In this document: positions 8,516 to 15,862 of the stretch, piece by piece | Position numbering within the stretch: position 1 is the stretch's first letter | How the letters are laid out: each line of letters starts with the position of its first letter | Source of the DNA: Aliarcobacter sp. | GTDB lineage: Bacteria; Campylobacterota; Campylobacteria; Campylobacterales; Arcobacteraceae | Assembly (NCBI GenBank): GCA_028688995.1 | Contig: JAQTXB010000002.1 | Span: forward strand, 1 to 64,000 | Reading direction: 5' to 3' | Length of the DNA: 64,000 nt | Program-made: the position numbers and the translations under genes | Notes under the pieces: generated by a model | Databases searched by the model: none | Seen by the model: only the letters and a program-made list of their open reading frames with translations | What the model was told of the DNA's origin: nothing

Positions 8516-10101
8516 TCATTATCCTCAACAACTGCACCAGCCGGTTGTAAAACTGCTAAATAATCTTTAAAAGTTTTTTGACCTAAATTATCAGCTTTAT
8601 AATCATTTATTAATTGTTCAACATAAGTTACAAGTTGTGTTGCTGGAACTTTTACACCAATTTTTCTTGCAATTCTGCTTTTTACTGTTCCTTCTAAGTT
8701 TCCACCCAATAACACTTCATAACCTTCAACTCTTTCACCCTCATGTCTAATCATTGCACCAACAAATCCAATATCAGAAATTTGAGGATGAGAACATCCA
8801 TTTCCACATCCTGAAATTGCCATTGTTACATTTTCAGTAAAATCAGGGAATTTATTTTCAAGTTCAACTAAGAATTTTTTAGCAAACTCTTTAGTTTCAG
8901 TAATACCAAATTTACAGAACTCTTTTCCTGTACAAGATTGTAACCTTGCTCTAAATGGAGTTGGAATATACGGATAACCTAAATTAGCAAATTCGTCAGC
9001 TAGATTTTGAACTACCTCATCTTTTACGCCATAAACTATAAAATTTTGAGTAGCTGTAATTGTAATTCCACCTGCATTATATTTTTTACAAATATCATAC
9101 ATTGCTTGGAAATCTTCACCTGCAACTCTTCCTGAATTTGTAGCAAATCCAACATAAGATTCACCCTCTTGTTTAGCTTTATTTATTCCAAAATGATTTC
9201 TATTTTCAGATGAAGTAATTTTTGGCTCAACTAAACCTTCTTGTAAAGAGTAACCTATTACTTTTTCAATTTCAGCAACGAATTTCTCAATTCCCCAGTC
9301 ATTTAATAAGTGTCTTACCCTTGCTTTATTTCTATTATCTCTGTTTCCATTATCTCTAAAGATCTCTGCACAGGCAACGGCAACATCTAAAACTTGCTCA
9401 GGTTTTACATATCTTGAAGCTCTTGTAGCTATTTGCTTAGATTTTGACAAACCTCCACCAATAGTTAAATCAAATAAAACTTCACCATCTTCAGTTTTAA
9501 AGGCTGTAAATGCAACATCTTGTATTTCATGTGATGCACAATGACATCCACATCCACTAATACCTATTTTATATTTTCTAGGAAAATTACAAAATCTATC
9601 ATCATTTTTATCAAAATATGAATCAACACTTTTTACAAGTTCTCTTGCGTCAAAAATCTCATTTTTATCAATTCCACCAACTGGACAAGTCATAATTGGT
9701 CTTGGTCCATCACCTGATGCCATTCTTGAAGTTAATCCAACAGACTCTAATAATTTAAAAATCGCGGGCATATCTTTTATTTGAATGTAGTGAAATTGTA
9801 CATTTTGTCTATTAGTAAAATCAACTAATCCTTGAGCATAATCTTGACCAATTTTTGCCATAACTCTTAATTGCTCTAAATTCATACTTGTATCAACTAA
9901 TTTTATTCTTTTCATAAAATATTTTTTATCTTCTGTTCCATCTGTATTTACATGAGGGTACATTCCATACCATTTTAATAAACCAATATATTCAGCACTT
10001 AAAGGAATTCCTTCATTTGCTTCTTTATATATATCGTCAATAACTCTTAATGGATTTCTTGAAGCTTTTAATTGCTCTAGTGCTGATAACTCTTTTGCCA
10101 T
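8512..10101 (-). CDS. nirA: Siroheme-dependent nitrite reductase (ferredoxin type, NirA-like)
   Basis: The 529-residue protein has the two-fold repeat of nitrite/sulfite reductases. The siroheme-[4Fe-4S] ligands are visible as CTGKEFC (C-x5-C) and SGCGNGC (C-x3-C). A degenerate copy (ISGCGCHC) occurs in the first half. CTG..FC followed by ITETK favours nitrite reductase over sulfite reductase. It would reduce nitrite to ammonium in the cytoplasm for assimilation. I place the start at 10101 (MAKELSALEQL), where AGGAGA lies 6 bases upstream; the longer reading from 10158 adds 19 residues without a ribosome site. The gene stands alone, behind a CRP/FNR-like palindrome. Confidence 0.85.
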   Translation of the reverse strand: MAKELSALEQLKASRNPLRVIDDIYKEANEGIPLSAEYIGLLKWYGMYPHVNTDGTEDKKYFMKRIKLVDTSMNLEQLRVMAKIGQDYAQGLVDFTNRQNVQFHYIQIKDMPAIFKLLESVGLTSRMASGDGPRPIMTCPVGGIDKNEIFDARELVKSVDSYFDKNDDRFCNFPRKYKIGISGCGCHCASHEIQDVAFTAFKTEDGEVLFDLTIGGGLSKSKQIATRASRYVKPEQVLDVAVACAEIFRDNGNRDNRNKARVRHLLNDWGIEKFVAEIEKVIGYSLQEGLVEPKITSSENRNHFGINKAKQEGESYVGFATNSGRVAGEDFQAMYDICKKYNAGGITITATQNFIVYGVKDEVVQNLADEFANLGYPYIPTPFRARLQSCTGKEFCKFGITETKEFAKKFLVELENKFPDFTENVTMAISGCGNGCSHPQISDIGFVGAMIRHEGERVEGYEVLLGGNLEGTVKSRIARKIGVKVPATQLVTYVEQLINDYKADNLGQKTFKDYLAVLQPAGAVVEDND

Positions 10102-10159
10102 CTCATTTCTCCTATTTTTAAAGATAATCATAATATCTTTAAATATCTTTATTTTCAAA

Positions 10160-10165
10160 ATTATA
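10160..10165 (-). promoter_or_regulatory. Predicted -10 box of nirA
   Basis: The minus strand reads TATAAT here, about 60 bases upstream of the nirA start at 10101. Transcription would begin near 10153. This places the palindrome at 10191-10208 roughly 45 bases upstream of the start point, a typical position for an activator. Confidence 0.4.
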
Positions 10166-10190
10166 TCCTATTTTTATAAAAAATAAATAA

Positions 10191-10208
10191 AATTAATCCT
10201 GATTAATT
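10191..10208. promoter_or_regulatory. Palindromic CRP/FNR-type operator candidate for nirA
   Basis: AATTAATC-CT-GATTAATT is a perfect inverted repeat. Its core TTAAT-N4-ATTAA has the half-site spacing of CRP/FNR-family boxes and resembles the NssR-type site TTAAC-N4-GTTAA known in Campylobacter. It is centred about 45 bases upstream of the predicted nirA start point. AT-rich sequence makes short palindromes common, but the length and position count in its favour. Confidence 0.45.
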
Positions 10209-10385
10209 TACTATAGTTTAAAATCTATTTTTTTTTAATTTTATTTACTTAAATTATAATAGTTATAAATATTAGAAGAATTTATTTAATTGGGATAAAT
10301 GCCCATTTTTAGGGATTTTTTTCTTTGAAAATATTTTTAAGATTTTTTTCAGGATATTTCTTTTTTTTATGGTTTATAATTGCAA

Positions 10386-10393
10386 TATAGAAT
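10386..10393 (+). promoter_or_regulatory. Predicted -10 box of the M42 peptidase gene
   Basis: TATAGAAT lies about 73 bases before the TTG start at 10467, and a second TATAAT lies just upstream at 10375-10380. The leader ends in a strong ribosome site (AGGAG, six bases before TTG). Confidence 0.35.
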
Positions 10394-10466
10394 AAGTATT
10401 AAATCTAAAAGCATTTAATTTAGCTTCCTACAGTCTTATTCTATCTAAAATTTTCAGGAGAATAAA

Positions 10467-11555
10467 TTGGGTGATTCATTTACAAATGAACCAGTTATAA
10501 ACTTTGTACATTTTCTTGACTTATTAAAACAATTAATAAGGGTTCCATCAGTAACTGGTGCAGAACACTCTTTTTTATTATATTTAAAAAGAGAACTAGA
10601 AGAGATAGGTATAAAAACACAATATTATGATGGACTATTAGTTGCACAAGGAAAACATCCTACAAAAGGAATGTTAAGTGCACATATTGATAGACATGGA
10701 GTAATTTGTACAGGTCCAAATGAATTCCAATTTGCTGCTTTTCTTGCAAAAAATCGTTCTGACTTAAGAGGTAATTCTTTATCTGAACAGACTTATCAAT
10801 TAATTGCAAAAAGATATATAAATCAACAAGTTCAAGCCTATGAGCCTTGGAGTGGAAGTTATTTGGGAATTGGTCAAATTACCGATGCTTTTATGTGTGA
10901 AGAAGTAAATAATCTAGTATTTAAAATAGATGGTTTGTCACACTTGCAGCCCGGAACACCAATTGCATTTAGCGATAAGCTCAAAAGGGAAGATGATTTA
11001 ATTTCAGCTCAACTTGATAATGTTATTAGTGCAGCTATTATTATCTATTTATACCAAAATGGATTTCAAGGAACTGCATTTTTTACAGCACAAGAAGAAG
11101 CAGGTAAATCTTGGCGATATGTTTATGAGTGGTTTAGAAAAAATAAAGTTACTACAAATGAATTATTAGTTTTGGATACAAGTCCTTATGATAGTAGAAT
11201 TGAAGCAGATATTCAACAAGTTGTTTTAAGAAATAGAGATGCAAATGCTAGATTTAAATCACCTGTTTTAAAACAACTAAAAAACTTTTGTCATAAAAAT
11301 CAAATTAATTTTTCTTGTAAAGATACTTTTATTCAAGAAAAGAACAAAGTAAGAAAAGAAAAAAATTTACCTTTACTTACTCTTGGAAGTACAGAACTTG
11401 GTAGAATTGTAATGGAATCTCGAGGAACTATCCAAGGAACAACTTTGCAGATACCAACAACAGGTTATCATACAGTCGAGGAGACAGCTTCAATAAAGTC
11501 TGTTAAAACAATTTTATATATATTAAGTAGTCTATATATAGATAAAAAAGCTTAA
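10467..11555 (+). CDS. M42/M20-family metallo-aminopeptidase-like protein
   Basis: The 362-residue cytosolic peptidase keeps all expected di-metal ligands of the M42 (glutamyl aminopeptidase/cellulase M) group: His73 and Asp75 (SAHIDRHG), bridging Asp184 (AQLDN), catalytic Glu210 and Glu211 (QEEAG), Asp237 (LDTSP) and His335 (TGYHTVEE). It probably trims short peptides; the substrate cannot be read from sequence. The start is TTG at 10467, supported by AGGAG six bases upstream. The next gene begins 49 bases downstream on the same strand, so co-transcription with 11605-12223 is possible. Confidence 0.75.
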   Translation: MGDSFTNEPVINFVHFLDLLKQLIRVPSVTGAEHSFLLYLKRELEEIGIKTQYYDGLLVAQGKHPTKGMLSAHIDRHGVICTGPNEFQFAAFLAKNRSDLRGNSLSEQTYQLIAKRYINQQVQAYEPWSGSYLGIGQITDAFMCEEVNNLVFKIDGLSHLQPGTPIAFSDKLKREDDLISAQLDNVISAAIIIYLYQNGFQGTAFFTAQEEAGKSWRYVYEWFRKNKVTTNELLVLDTSPYDSRIEADIQQVVLRNRDANARFKSPVLKQLKNFCHKNQINFSCKDTFIQEKNKVRKEKNLPLLTLGSTELGRIVMESRGTIQGTTLQIPTTGYHTVEETASIKSVKTILYILSSLYIDKKA

Positions 11556-11604
11556 TATTTAAAAACTAAAATCAAAATATATATTAATTAGAGGGATTAA
11601 AATT

Positions 11605-11835
11605 ATGGATTTAGCGATTATTTATGAATTAAGAGCAAACAATGTTAGTGAAGAGCACATTGAATTAATCATGGATAGAGTAAAAAATAGATTGACAGAA
11701 GAGAACATTGACAAAGAACTTCAGAAATTAGGTTATCAAAAAATATTTACAGTAGATTATGATGAATATGATAACTATGATTTTAATGACGATTACGGTT
11801 CAAGCCACAAGGGAAATCATGAAGAAATTGACTAA
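11605..11835 (+). CDS. Small acidic-tailed protein of unknown function
   Basis: This 76-residue ORF has a good ribosome site (AGAGGG) before its ATG. The first 45 residues are predicted helical and charged; residues 50-76 are rich in Asp, Tyr and Asn and end HEEID. No cysteine, signal peptide or membrane segment is present. I do not recognise the family. It overlaps the following SnoaL-like gene by 17 bases in another frame, which argues that both are translated and coupled. Confidence 0.55.
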   Translation: MDLAIIYELRANNVSEEHIELIMDRVKNRLTEENIDKELQKLGYQKIFTVDYDEYDNYDFNDDYGSSHKGNHEEID

Positions 11836-12223
11836 TAAAGAGTTAGTGAAATTATATTATACTGAATTATGGAATAAACAAAATACTGATTATATTGATA
11901 TTTTATTTGATGACAATATAACTTTTCATGGTTCATTAGACATATCAGTTGTAGGAAAAGAAAAATTTAAAGAGTATATGAAAACTATGCTAATTGGTAT
12001 TCCTAATTTATTCCATAGTATTTTAACTATGGTTTGTGAAGATGACAACATAGCAGTTAGAGCATTATACAATGGAAGACATACAGGAAAATTATTTGAT
12101 TATGAAGCAAGTAACAATAAAATAGTTTATAGTGGTGCATCTTTTTTTAAATTTAAAGATGGAAAAATTATAGACATTTGGGTACTTGGTGATTTAATAA
12201 ATCTTACTAAGCAACTTTCATAA
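11819..12223 (+). CDS. SnoaL/ester-cyclase-like (NTF2-fold) protein
   Basis: I start this 134-residue protein at the ATG at 11819 (MKKLTNKELVKLYY), preceded by AAGGG. The open frame extends further upstream, but those codons lie inside the previous gene and have no ribosome site. The pattern fits the SnoaL-like NTF2 fold: an N-terminal helix with YYTELWN, a strand after FDDNITFHGSL, and the closing block GASFFKFKDGKIIDIWVLGD. Such proteins are cyclases, isomerases or ligand-binding domains; the substrate is unknown. A perfect 10-base inverted repeat begins inside its last codons. Confidence 0.65.
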   Translation: MKKLTNKELVKLYYTELWNKQNTDYIDILFDDNITFHGSLDISVVGKEKFKEYMKTMLIGIPNLFHSILTMVCEDDNIAVRALYNGRHTGKLFDYEASNNKIVYSGASFFKFKDGKIIDIWVLGDLINLTKQLS

Positions 12224-12240
12224 ACATAACGTTTATGAAA
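12216..12240. repeat. Perfect 10-base inverted repeat between the SnoaL-like and oxygenase genes
   Basis: TTTCATAAAC-ATAAC-GTTTATGAAA has two exact 10-base arms and a 5-base spacer. The left arm includes the stop codon of the upstream gene. The right arm ends eight bases before the next ATG and sits by the AAAGG ribosome site. It has no T-tract, so it is more likely an RNA hairpin that affects initiation or processing, or a protein-binding operator, than a terminator. Confidence 0.6.
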
Positions 12241-12248
12241 GGCAGAAT

Positions 12249-12959
12249 ATGACACAAATTAGCAATAATATTTATTGTTCAGACTTTTTACTTGATTTGG
12301 ATATAAAAACAAAATTATTACCAAATCCTTATTATGACTATCCTTTTTTAATCATAAACAATTTCTTTGACAAAAGTGAGTGTAATGAAATTAATAAAGA
12401 AGTAAAAAAAGATGAAGATGTACAAAAAGCTCAACTAAGAGCAAATAAGCCTGAGATTAAATCAACTACAAACGAAGAGATTAGAAAAACTAACATCTAT
12501 GCTTTAAATAAAACTCATTTTGAACTTTATACAAATAGATTTTTACAACATCAAGCTTTAATTGAAGATTATTTCAAATTAGCACTTACAACTTCTACGG
12601 ATGTTCAAGTTTTGGAGTATTTAAAAGGCTCTTTTTATGCAAAACACAGCGATGATTCAAGTATGATGTATAAAAATAGTGAGTTAGTAGGTTTTACTCC
12701 TGTTACAAATCAAAGAAAAATCACAACTGTTTTATTTACAACATCTTATGATGAAAATACAAGTGATAATACTTTTACAGGTGGAGAACTTCTGTTTAAT
12801 TTTCTTTATGATGAAAATGGAAATGAAGTAAAAATAAAACCAAAAGCTGGTGATATGGTAGTATTTTTAAGTAATCCATATTTCACCCATGAAGTTTTAA
12901 AAGTAATTGACGGAAGAAGAATAACTCTAGTTCAATGGCATAATGCAATTATCAATTAA
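12249..12959 (+). CDS. 2-oxoglutarate/Fe(II)-dependent oxygenase, prolyl-4-hydroxylase type
   Basis: The 236-residue protein shows the iron facial triad His133-x-Asp135 (AKHSDD) and His214 (FTHEV), plus Arg223/Arg224 for 2-oxoglutarate. The FTGGELLF block and the KAGDMVVF strand are hallmarks of the P4Hc/PKHD fold. It would hydroxylate a protein side chain or a small molecule in the cytoplasm; the target is unknown. It lies 25 bases after the SnoaL-like gene, across the inverted repeat. A second, unrelated-type oxygenase follows. Confidence 0.8.
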   Translation: MTQISNNIYCSDFLLDLDIKTKLLPNPYYDYPFLIINNFFDKSECNEINKEVKKDEDVQKAQLRANKPEIKSTTNEEIRKTNIYALNKTHFELYTNRFLQHQALIEDYFKLALTTSTDVQVLEYLKGSFYAKHSDDSSMMYKNSELVGFTPVTNQRKITTVLFTTSYDENTSDNTFTGGELLFNFLYDENGNEVKIKPKAGDMVVFLSNPYFTHEVLKVIDGRRITLVQWHNAIIN

Positions 12960-13012
12960 AAAAAAGTTTTTTTTACTATAATTGCGTCAAATTATAAAAA
13001 TTAAGAGATGCC

Positions 13013-13747
13013 ATGAAATTAGATGAAAATCAACTAAAAGAGTTCCATGAAAATGGTTTTTTAGTTCTTAAAAACTTTGCAGATTCACAAACTTGTGATG
13101 AGATTCTACAAAAAGCAAAAATCCACTTAGAAAATAAAATTGCTCCAATTGAAACTGAACAAGAGTATATGCAAAATGATATTGATAAAATCACAGTGCG
13201 AAGATTAAGACAAGTTTACGATAGAGAAGAGATTTTTCAAAAATGGATGACAAATGAAAAAATCAGACCTATTTTAAAACAAATTTTAAATGATACTCCT
13301 GTTTTAACTTTGGCTCACCATAACTCAATTATGACAAAATTACCATTTGAAAGTACAAGAACTTTTTGGCATCAAGATAGAAGATATTGGAATTTTGAGA
13401 ATAATGATTTAGTTTCTGTTTGGTTGAGTCTTGGTGATGAATATTTAGACAATGGACTTTTAGAGTTTATTCCAAAATCTCATAAAATCACTTTTGAAAA
13501 AGAGCAGTTTGATGAAATTGATAATTTTCTTGATTCTCATCCAAAAAATATTGAACTTATAAAAACAAAAGTTCATACGAATCTTCAAAAAGGTGATGTT
13601 GTTTTATTTCATTGTAAAACTCTACATCATGCAAATAAAAATAGTTCGGATAAACCTAAAATCTCTTTTGTTTATACGGTACGTGCTAATTCAAATAAAC
13701 CAATCACAAATACAAGAAGTGATTTTAAAGAGGTAATTCTTGACTGA
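13013..13747 (+). CDS. Phytanoyl-CoA dioxygenase (PhyH) family oxygenase
   Basis: The 244-residue protein opens with the PhyH signature (FHENGFLVLKNF). The iron ligands are His120 and Asp122 (FWHQDRRYW) and His205 or His206 (LHHANKN), with Arg224 for 2-oxoglutarate. The GDVVLFH strand is also typical. It probably hydroxylates a small molecule, but the substrate is not predictable. A TATAAT near 12974 in the 53-base gap suggests its own promoter. Its stop overlaps the TTG start of tex, so the two are coupled. Confidence 0.8.
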   Translation: MKLDENQLKEFHENGFLVLKNFADSQTCDEILQKAKIHLENKIAPIETEQEYMQNDIDKITVRRLRQVYDREEIFQKWMTNEKIRPILKQILNDTPVLTLAHHNSIMTKLPFESTRTFWHQDRRYWNFENNDLVSVWLSLGDEYLDNGLLEFIPKSHKITFEKEQFDEIDNFLDSHPKNIELIKTKVHTNLQKGDVVLFHCKTLHHANKNSSDKPKISFVYTVRANSNKPITNTRSDFKEVILD

Positions 13748-15851
13748 TAATCTAATAAACTTACTAGAAGAAAAAACATCTTTTTCAAAAACTGTTATTC
13801 AAAATATTTTAAAACTTCTAGATGATGGTTGTACTATTCCATTTATTGCAAGATATAGAAAAGATTTAACTTCAAATGCCACAGATGAACAACTTCGTGA
13901 TTTTGAAGATATTTATAACTACTCTTTAAAACTTCTAAATAGAAAAGAAGAGATTATAAATATTTTAAAAGAGCGAAACTTTTTGGATGAAAAAATCAAA
14001 ACTCATATAAACAGTGCAACAACTTTACAAAGTTTAGAAGATATTTATGCACCTTTTAAAGATAAAAAATCATCAAGAACTTTAAGTGCCATTGAAAATG
14101 GACTTGAACCACTCAGCAATATTATTCAATCAATAAAATATTCACTTGATGAAATAAACCAAAAAGCAAAACAGTTTATAAACAAAGAAGTTCTAACAAT
14201 AGAAGATGCTATAAATGGAGCTAGTGATATTATCGCCCAAAGATATGCAGATGATTTTAAAACAAAAGAAGTGATTAGAAATATCGTTTTAAACTATGGA
14301 ATATTAGAGACGAAAAAAACAAAAACCTTTAATGAATCAGGTGTTTATACAAGTGTTGCAAATGTGAGTGAAAAAATAAAATATATAAAATCACATAGAT
14401 TTCTAGCAATAAACCGAGCCGTAAATGAAAAAGAGTTAACTCTAAAAATAGAAGTTGATGAAAACTATATTTTAGAAAATATAAAAAAATATAAAATCCC
14501 ATCAAATGCATCTAGTTCAAAAGAGATAGTTTTTGAAGCTTATAAAGATGGACTAAAAAGACTTCTACTTCCAAGTCTAAAAAGAGAAGCACTAACTTTA
14601 CTAAAAGAGAAAGCTTCAAGTGAAGCAATCACACTTTTTGGGAAAAATCTAAAAGAGTTACTTCTTACTCCTCCACTTGTAAATCAAGTGATTTTAGGAA
14701 TGGATCCTGGATATGTGAGTGGTTGTAAACTTGCAATCATAGATGAAAATGGAAATTATTTAGCTTCAAATGTAATATATCCAACCAAACCAAAAGAGGA
14801 TTTTGTAAACTCTTCTAAAATAGTTTTAGAGTTAATCAAAAAATATAAAATCAATTCAATAGCAATTGGAAATGGAACAGCTTCACAAGAGACAGCAGCC
14901 TTTATTTCAAAATTAATAAATGAAAACAGTTTAGATGTAAAATACGCAGTTGTTAGTGAAATAGGAGCAAGTGTTTATTCAGCTTCAAAAATTGCAATGA
15001 TGGAGTATCCAAATCTTGATGTAACAATAAGAGGTGCAATTTCAATAGCTCAAAGACTTCGTGACCCAATGGCAGCACTTGTGAAAATTGACCCAAAATC
15101 ACTAGGAATTGGACAATACCAACATGATGTAAATCAAAAAGAGTTAGAGCAAAAACTAGAAAATGTCACTGTGGATTTAGTAAATAAAGTGGGAGTTGAT
15201 ATAAACTCAGCATCATATAAACTTCTTTCATTTATCTCAGGAATTTCTGAAAAACTAGCCCTTAATATAATAGAACATAAAGAAAAAATCAAAAATTTCA
15301 AAACAAAATCAGAACTTTTAAAAGTAAAAGGAATTGGTGCAAAAGCCTATGAACAATCAGTTGGATTTTTGCGAATCAAAGATGGAAAAAGTATTTTGGA
15401 TAACACAGCAATTCATCCAGAAAACTATGATGTAGTAGAAAAATTACAAAAAAAATATAAAATAGAAGAGATAAAAGATAGTGAAATAGAAGATATTTCA
15501 AAAGAGCTAAACTGCCCTATTTTACTTCTAAAAGATATAATAACAGAACTTTTAAAACCTGGCTATGATGTAAGAAACGAATTTAATGAAGTGGAATTTT
15601 CAAAAGATATAAAATCAATAGAAGATTTAAAAGAAGGATTTTTAGTAAGTGGAGTTGTACGAAATATCACAGATTTTGGAGCTTTTGTGGATATTGGTCT
15701 AAAAAATGATGGATTAATCCATATCTCACAAATCAGCGAAAAAAGAATCTCCCACCCAATGGATGTTTTAAGTATAAATCAACAGTTGAAAAATATTAAA
15801 GTTATTAGTATTGATTTGGAGAAACAGAGGGTTGGGTTGAGTTTGAAATAA
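13740..15851 (+). CDS. tex: Tex-like S1 RNA-binding transcription accessory protein
   Basis: The 703-residue protein matches the Tex family. An N-terminal helical region contains PFIARYRKDLT, and a YqgF/RNase H-like domain lies around residues 320-450 (LGMDPGYVSGCKLAIID). Helix-hairpin-helix segments follow (around 500-560), and a C-terminal S1 domain occupies about 630-703 (GVVRNITDFGAFVDIG). Tex binds RNA and is involved in transcription or RNA turnover. The start is TTG at 13740, inside the last codons of the PhyH gene. The family is usually 700-780 residues, so this is complete. Confidence 0.9.
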   Translation: MTDNLINLLEEKTSFSKTVIQNILKLLDDGCTIPFIARYRKDLTSNATDEQLRDFEDIYNYSLKLLNRKEEIINILKERNFLDEKIKTHINSATTLQSLEDIYAPFKDKKSSRTLSAIENGLEPLSNIIQSIKYSLDEINQKAKQFINKEVLTIEDAINGASDIIAQRYADDFKTKEVIRNIVLNYGILETKKTKTFNESGVYTSVANVSEKIKYIKSHRFLAINRAVNEKELTLKIEVDENYILENIKKYKIPSNASSSKEIVFEAYKDGLKRLLLPSLKREALTLLKEKASSEAITLFGKNLKELLLTPPLVNQVILGMDPGYVSGCKLAIIDENGNYLASNVIYPTKPKEDFVNSSKIVLELIKKYKINSIAIGNGTASQETAAFISKLINENSLDVKYAVVSEIGASVYSASKIAMMEYPNLDVTIRGAISIAQRLRDPMAALVKIDPKSLGIGQYQHDVNQKELEQKLENVTVDLVNKVGVDINSASYKLLSFISGISEKLALNIIEHKEKIKNFKTKSELLKVKGIGAKAYEQSVGFLRIKDGKSILDNTAIHPENYDVVEKLQKKYKIEEIKDSEIEDISKELNCPILLLKDIITELLKPGYDVRNEFNEVEFSKDIKSIEDLKEGFLVSGVVRNITDFGAFVDIGLKNDGLIHISQISEKRISHPMDVLSINQQLKNIKVISIDLEKQRVGLSLK

Positions 15852-15862
15852 AACTAGATTAC

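Larger units (their letters stand above)
10102..10466. other. 365-base divergent intergenic region between nirA and the M42 peptidase gene
   Basis: This is the only gene-free stretch over 300 bases. Toward nirA it holds a TATAAT on the minus strand (10160-10165) and a perfect 8-2-8 palindrome (10191-10208). In the middle, TGGG-7-CCCA followed by five T (10291-10310), then another G3/T7 run, resembles a weak terminator or the edge of a small RNA. Toward the peptidase gene there are TATAAT (10375-10380) and TATAGAAT (10386-10393). No ORF with a ribosome site and no tRNA shape is visible. Confidence 0.5.

Noticed and set aside
10102..10158. 19-residue N-terminal extension of nirA
   Set aside because: No ribosome site; AGGAGA directly precedes the ATG at 10101. 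The extension also covers the predicted promoter.
10291..10320. Small RNA or terminator in the nirA–peptidase gap
   Set aside because: The TGGG/CCCA stem is only four pairs and there is no clear promoter for a separate transcript, so I describe it only within the intergenic entry.
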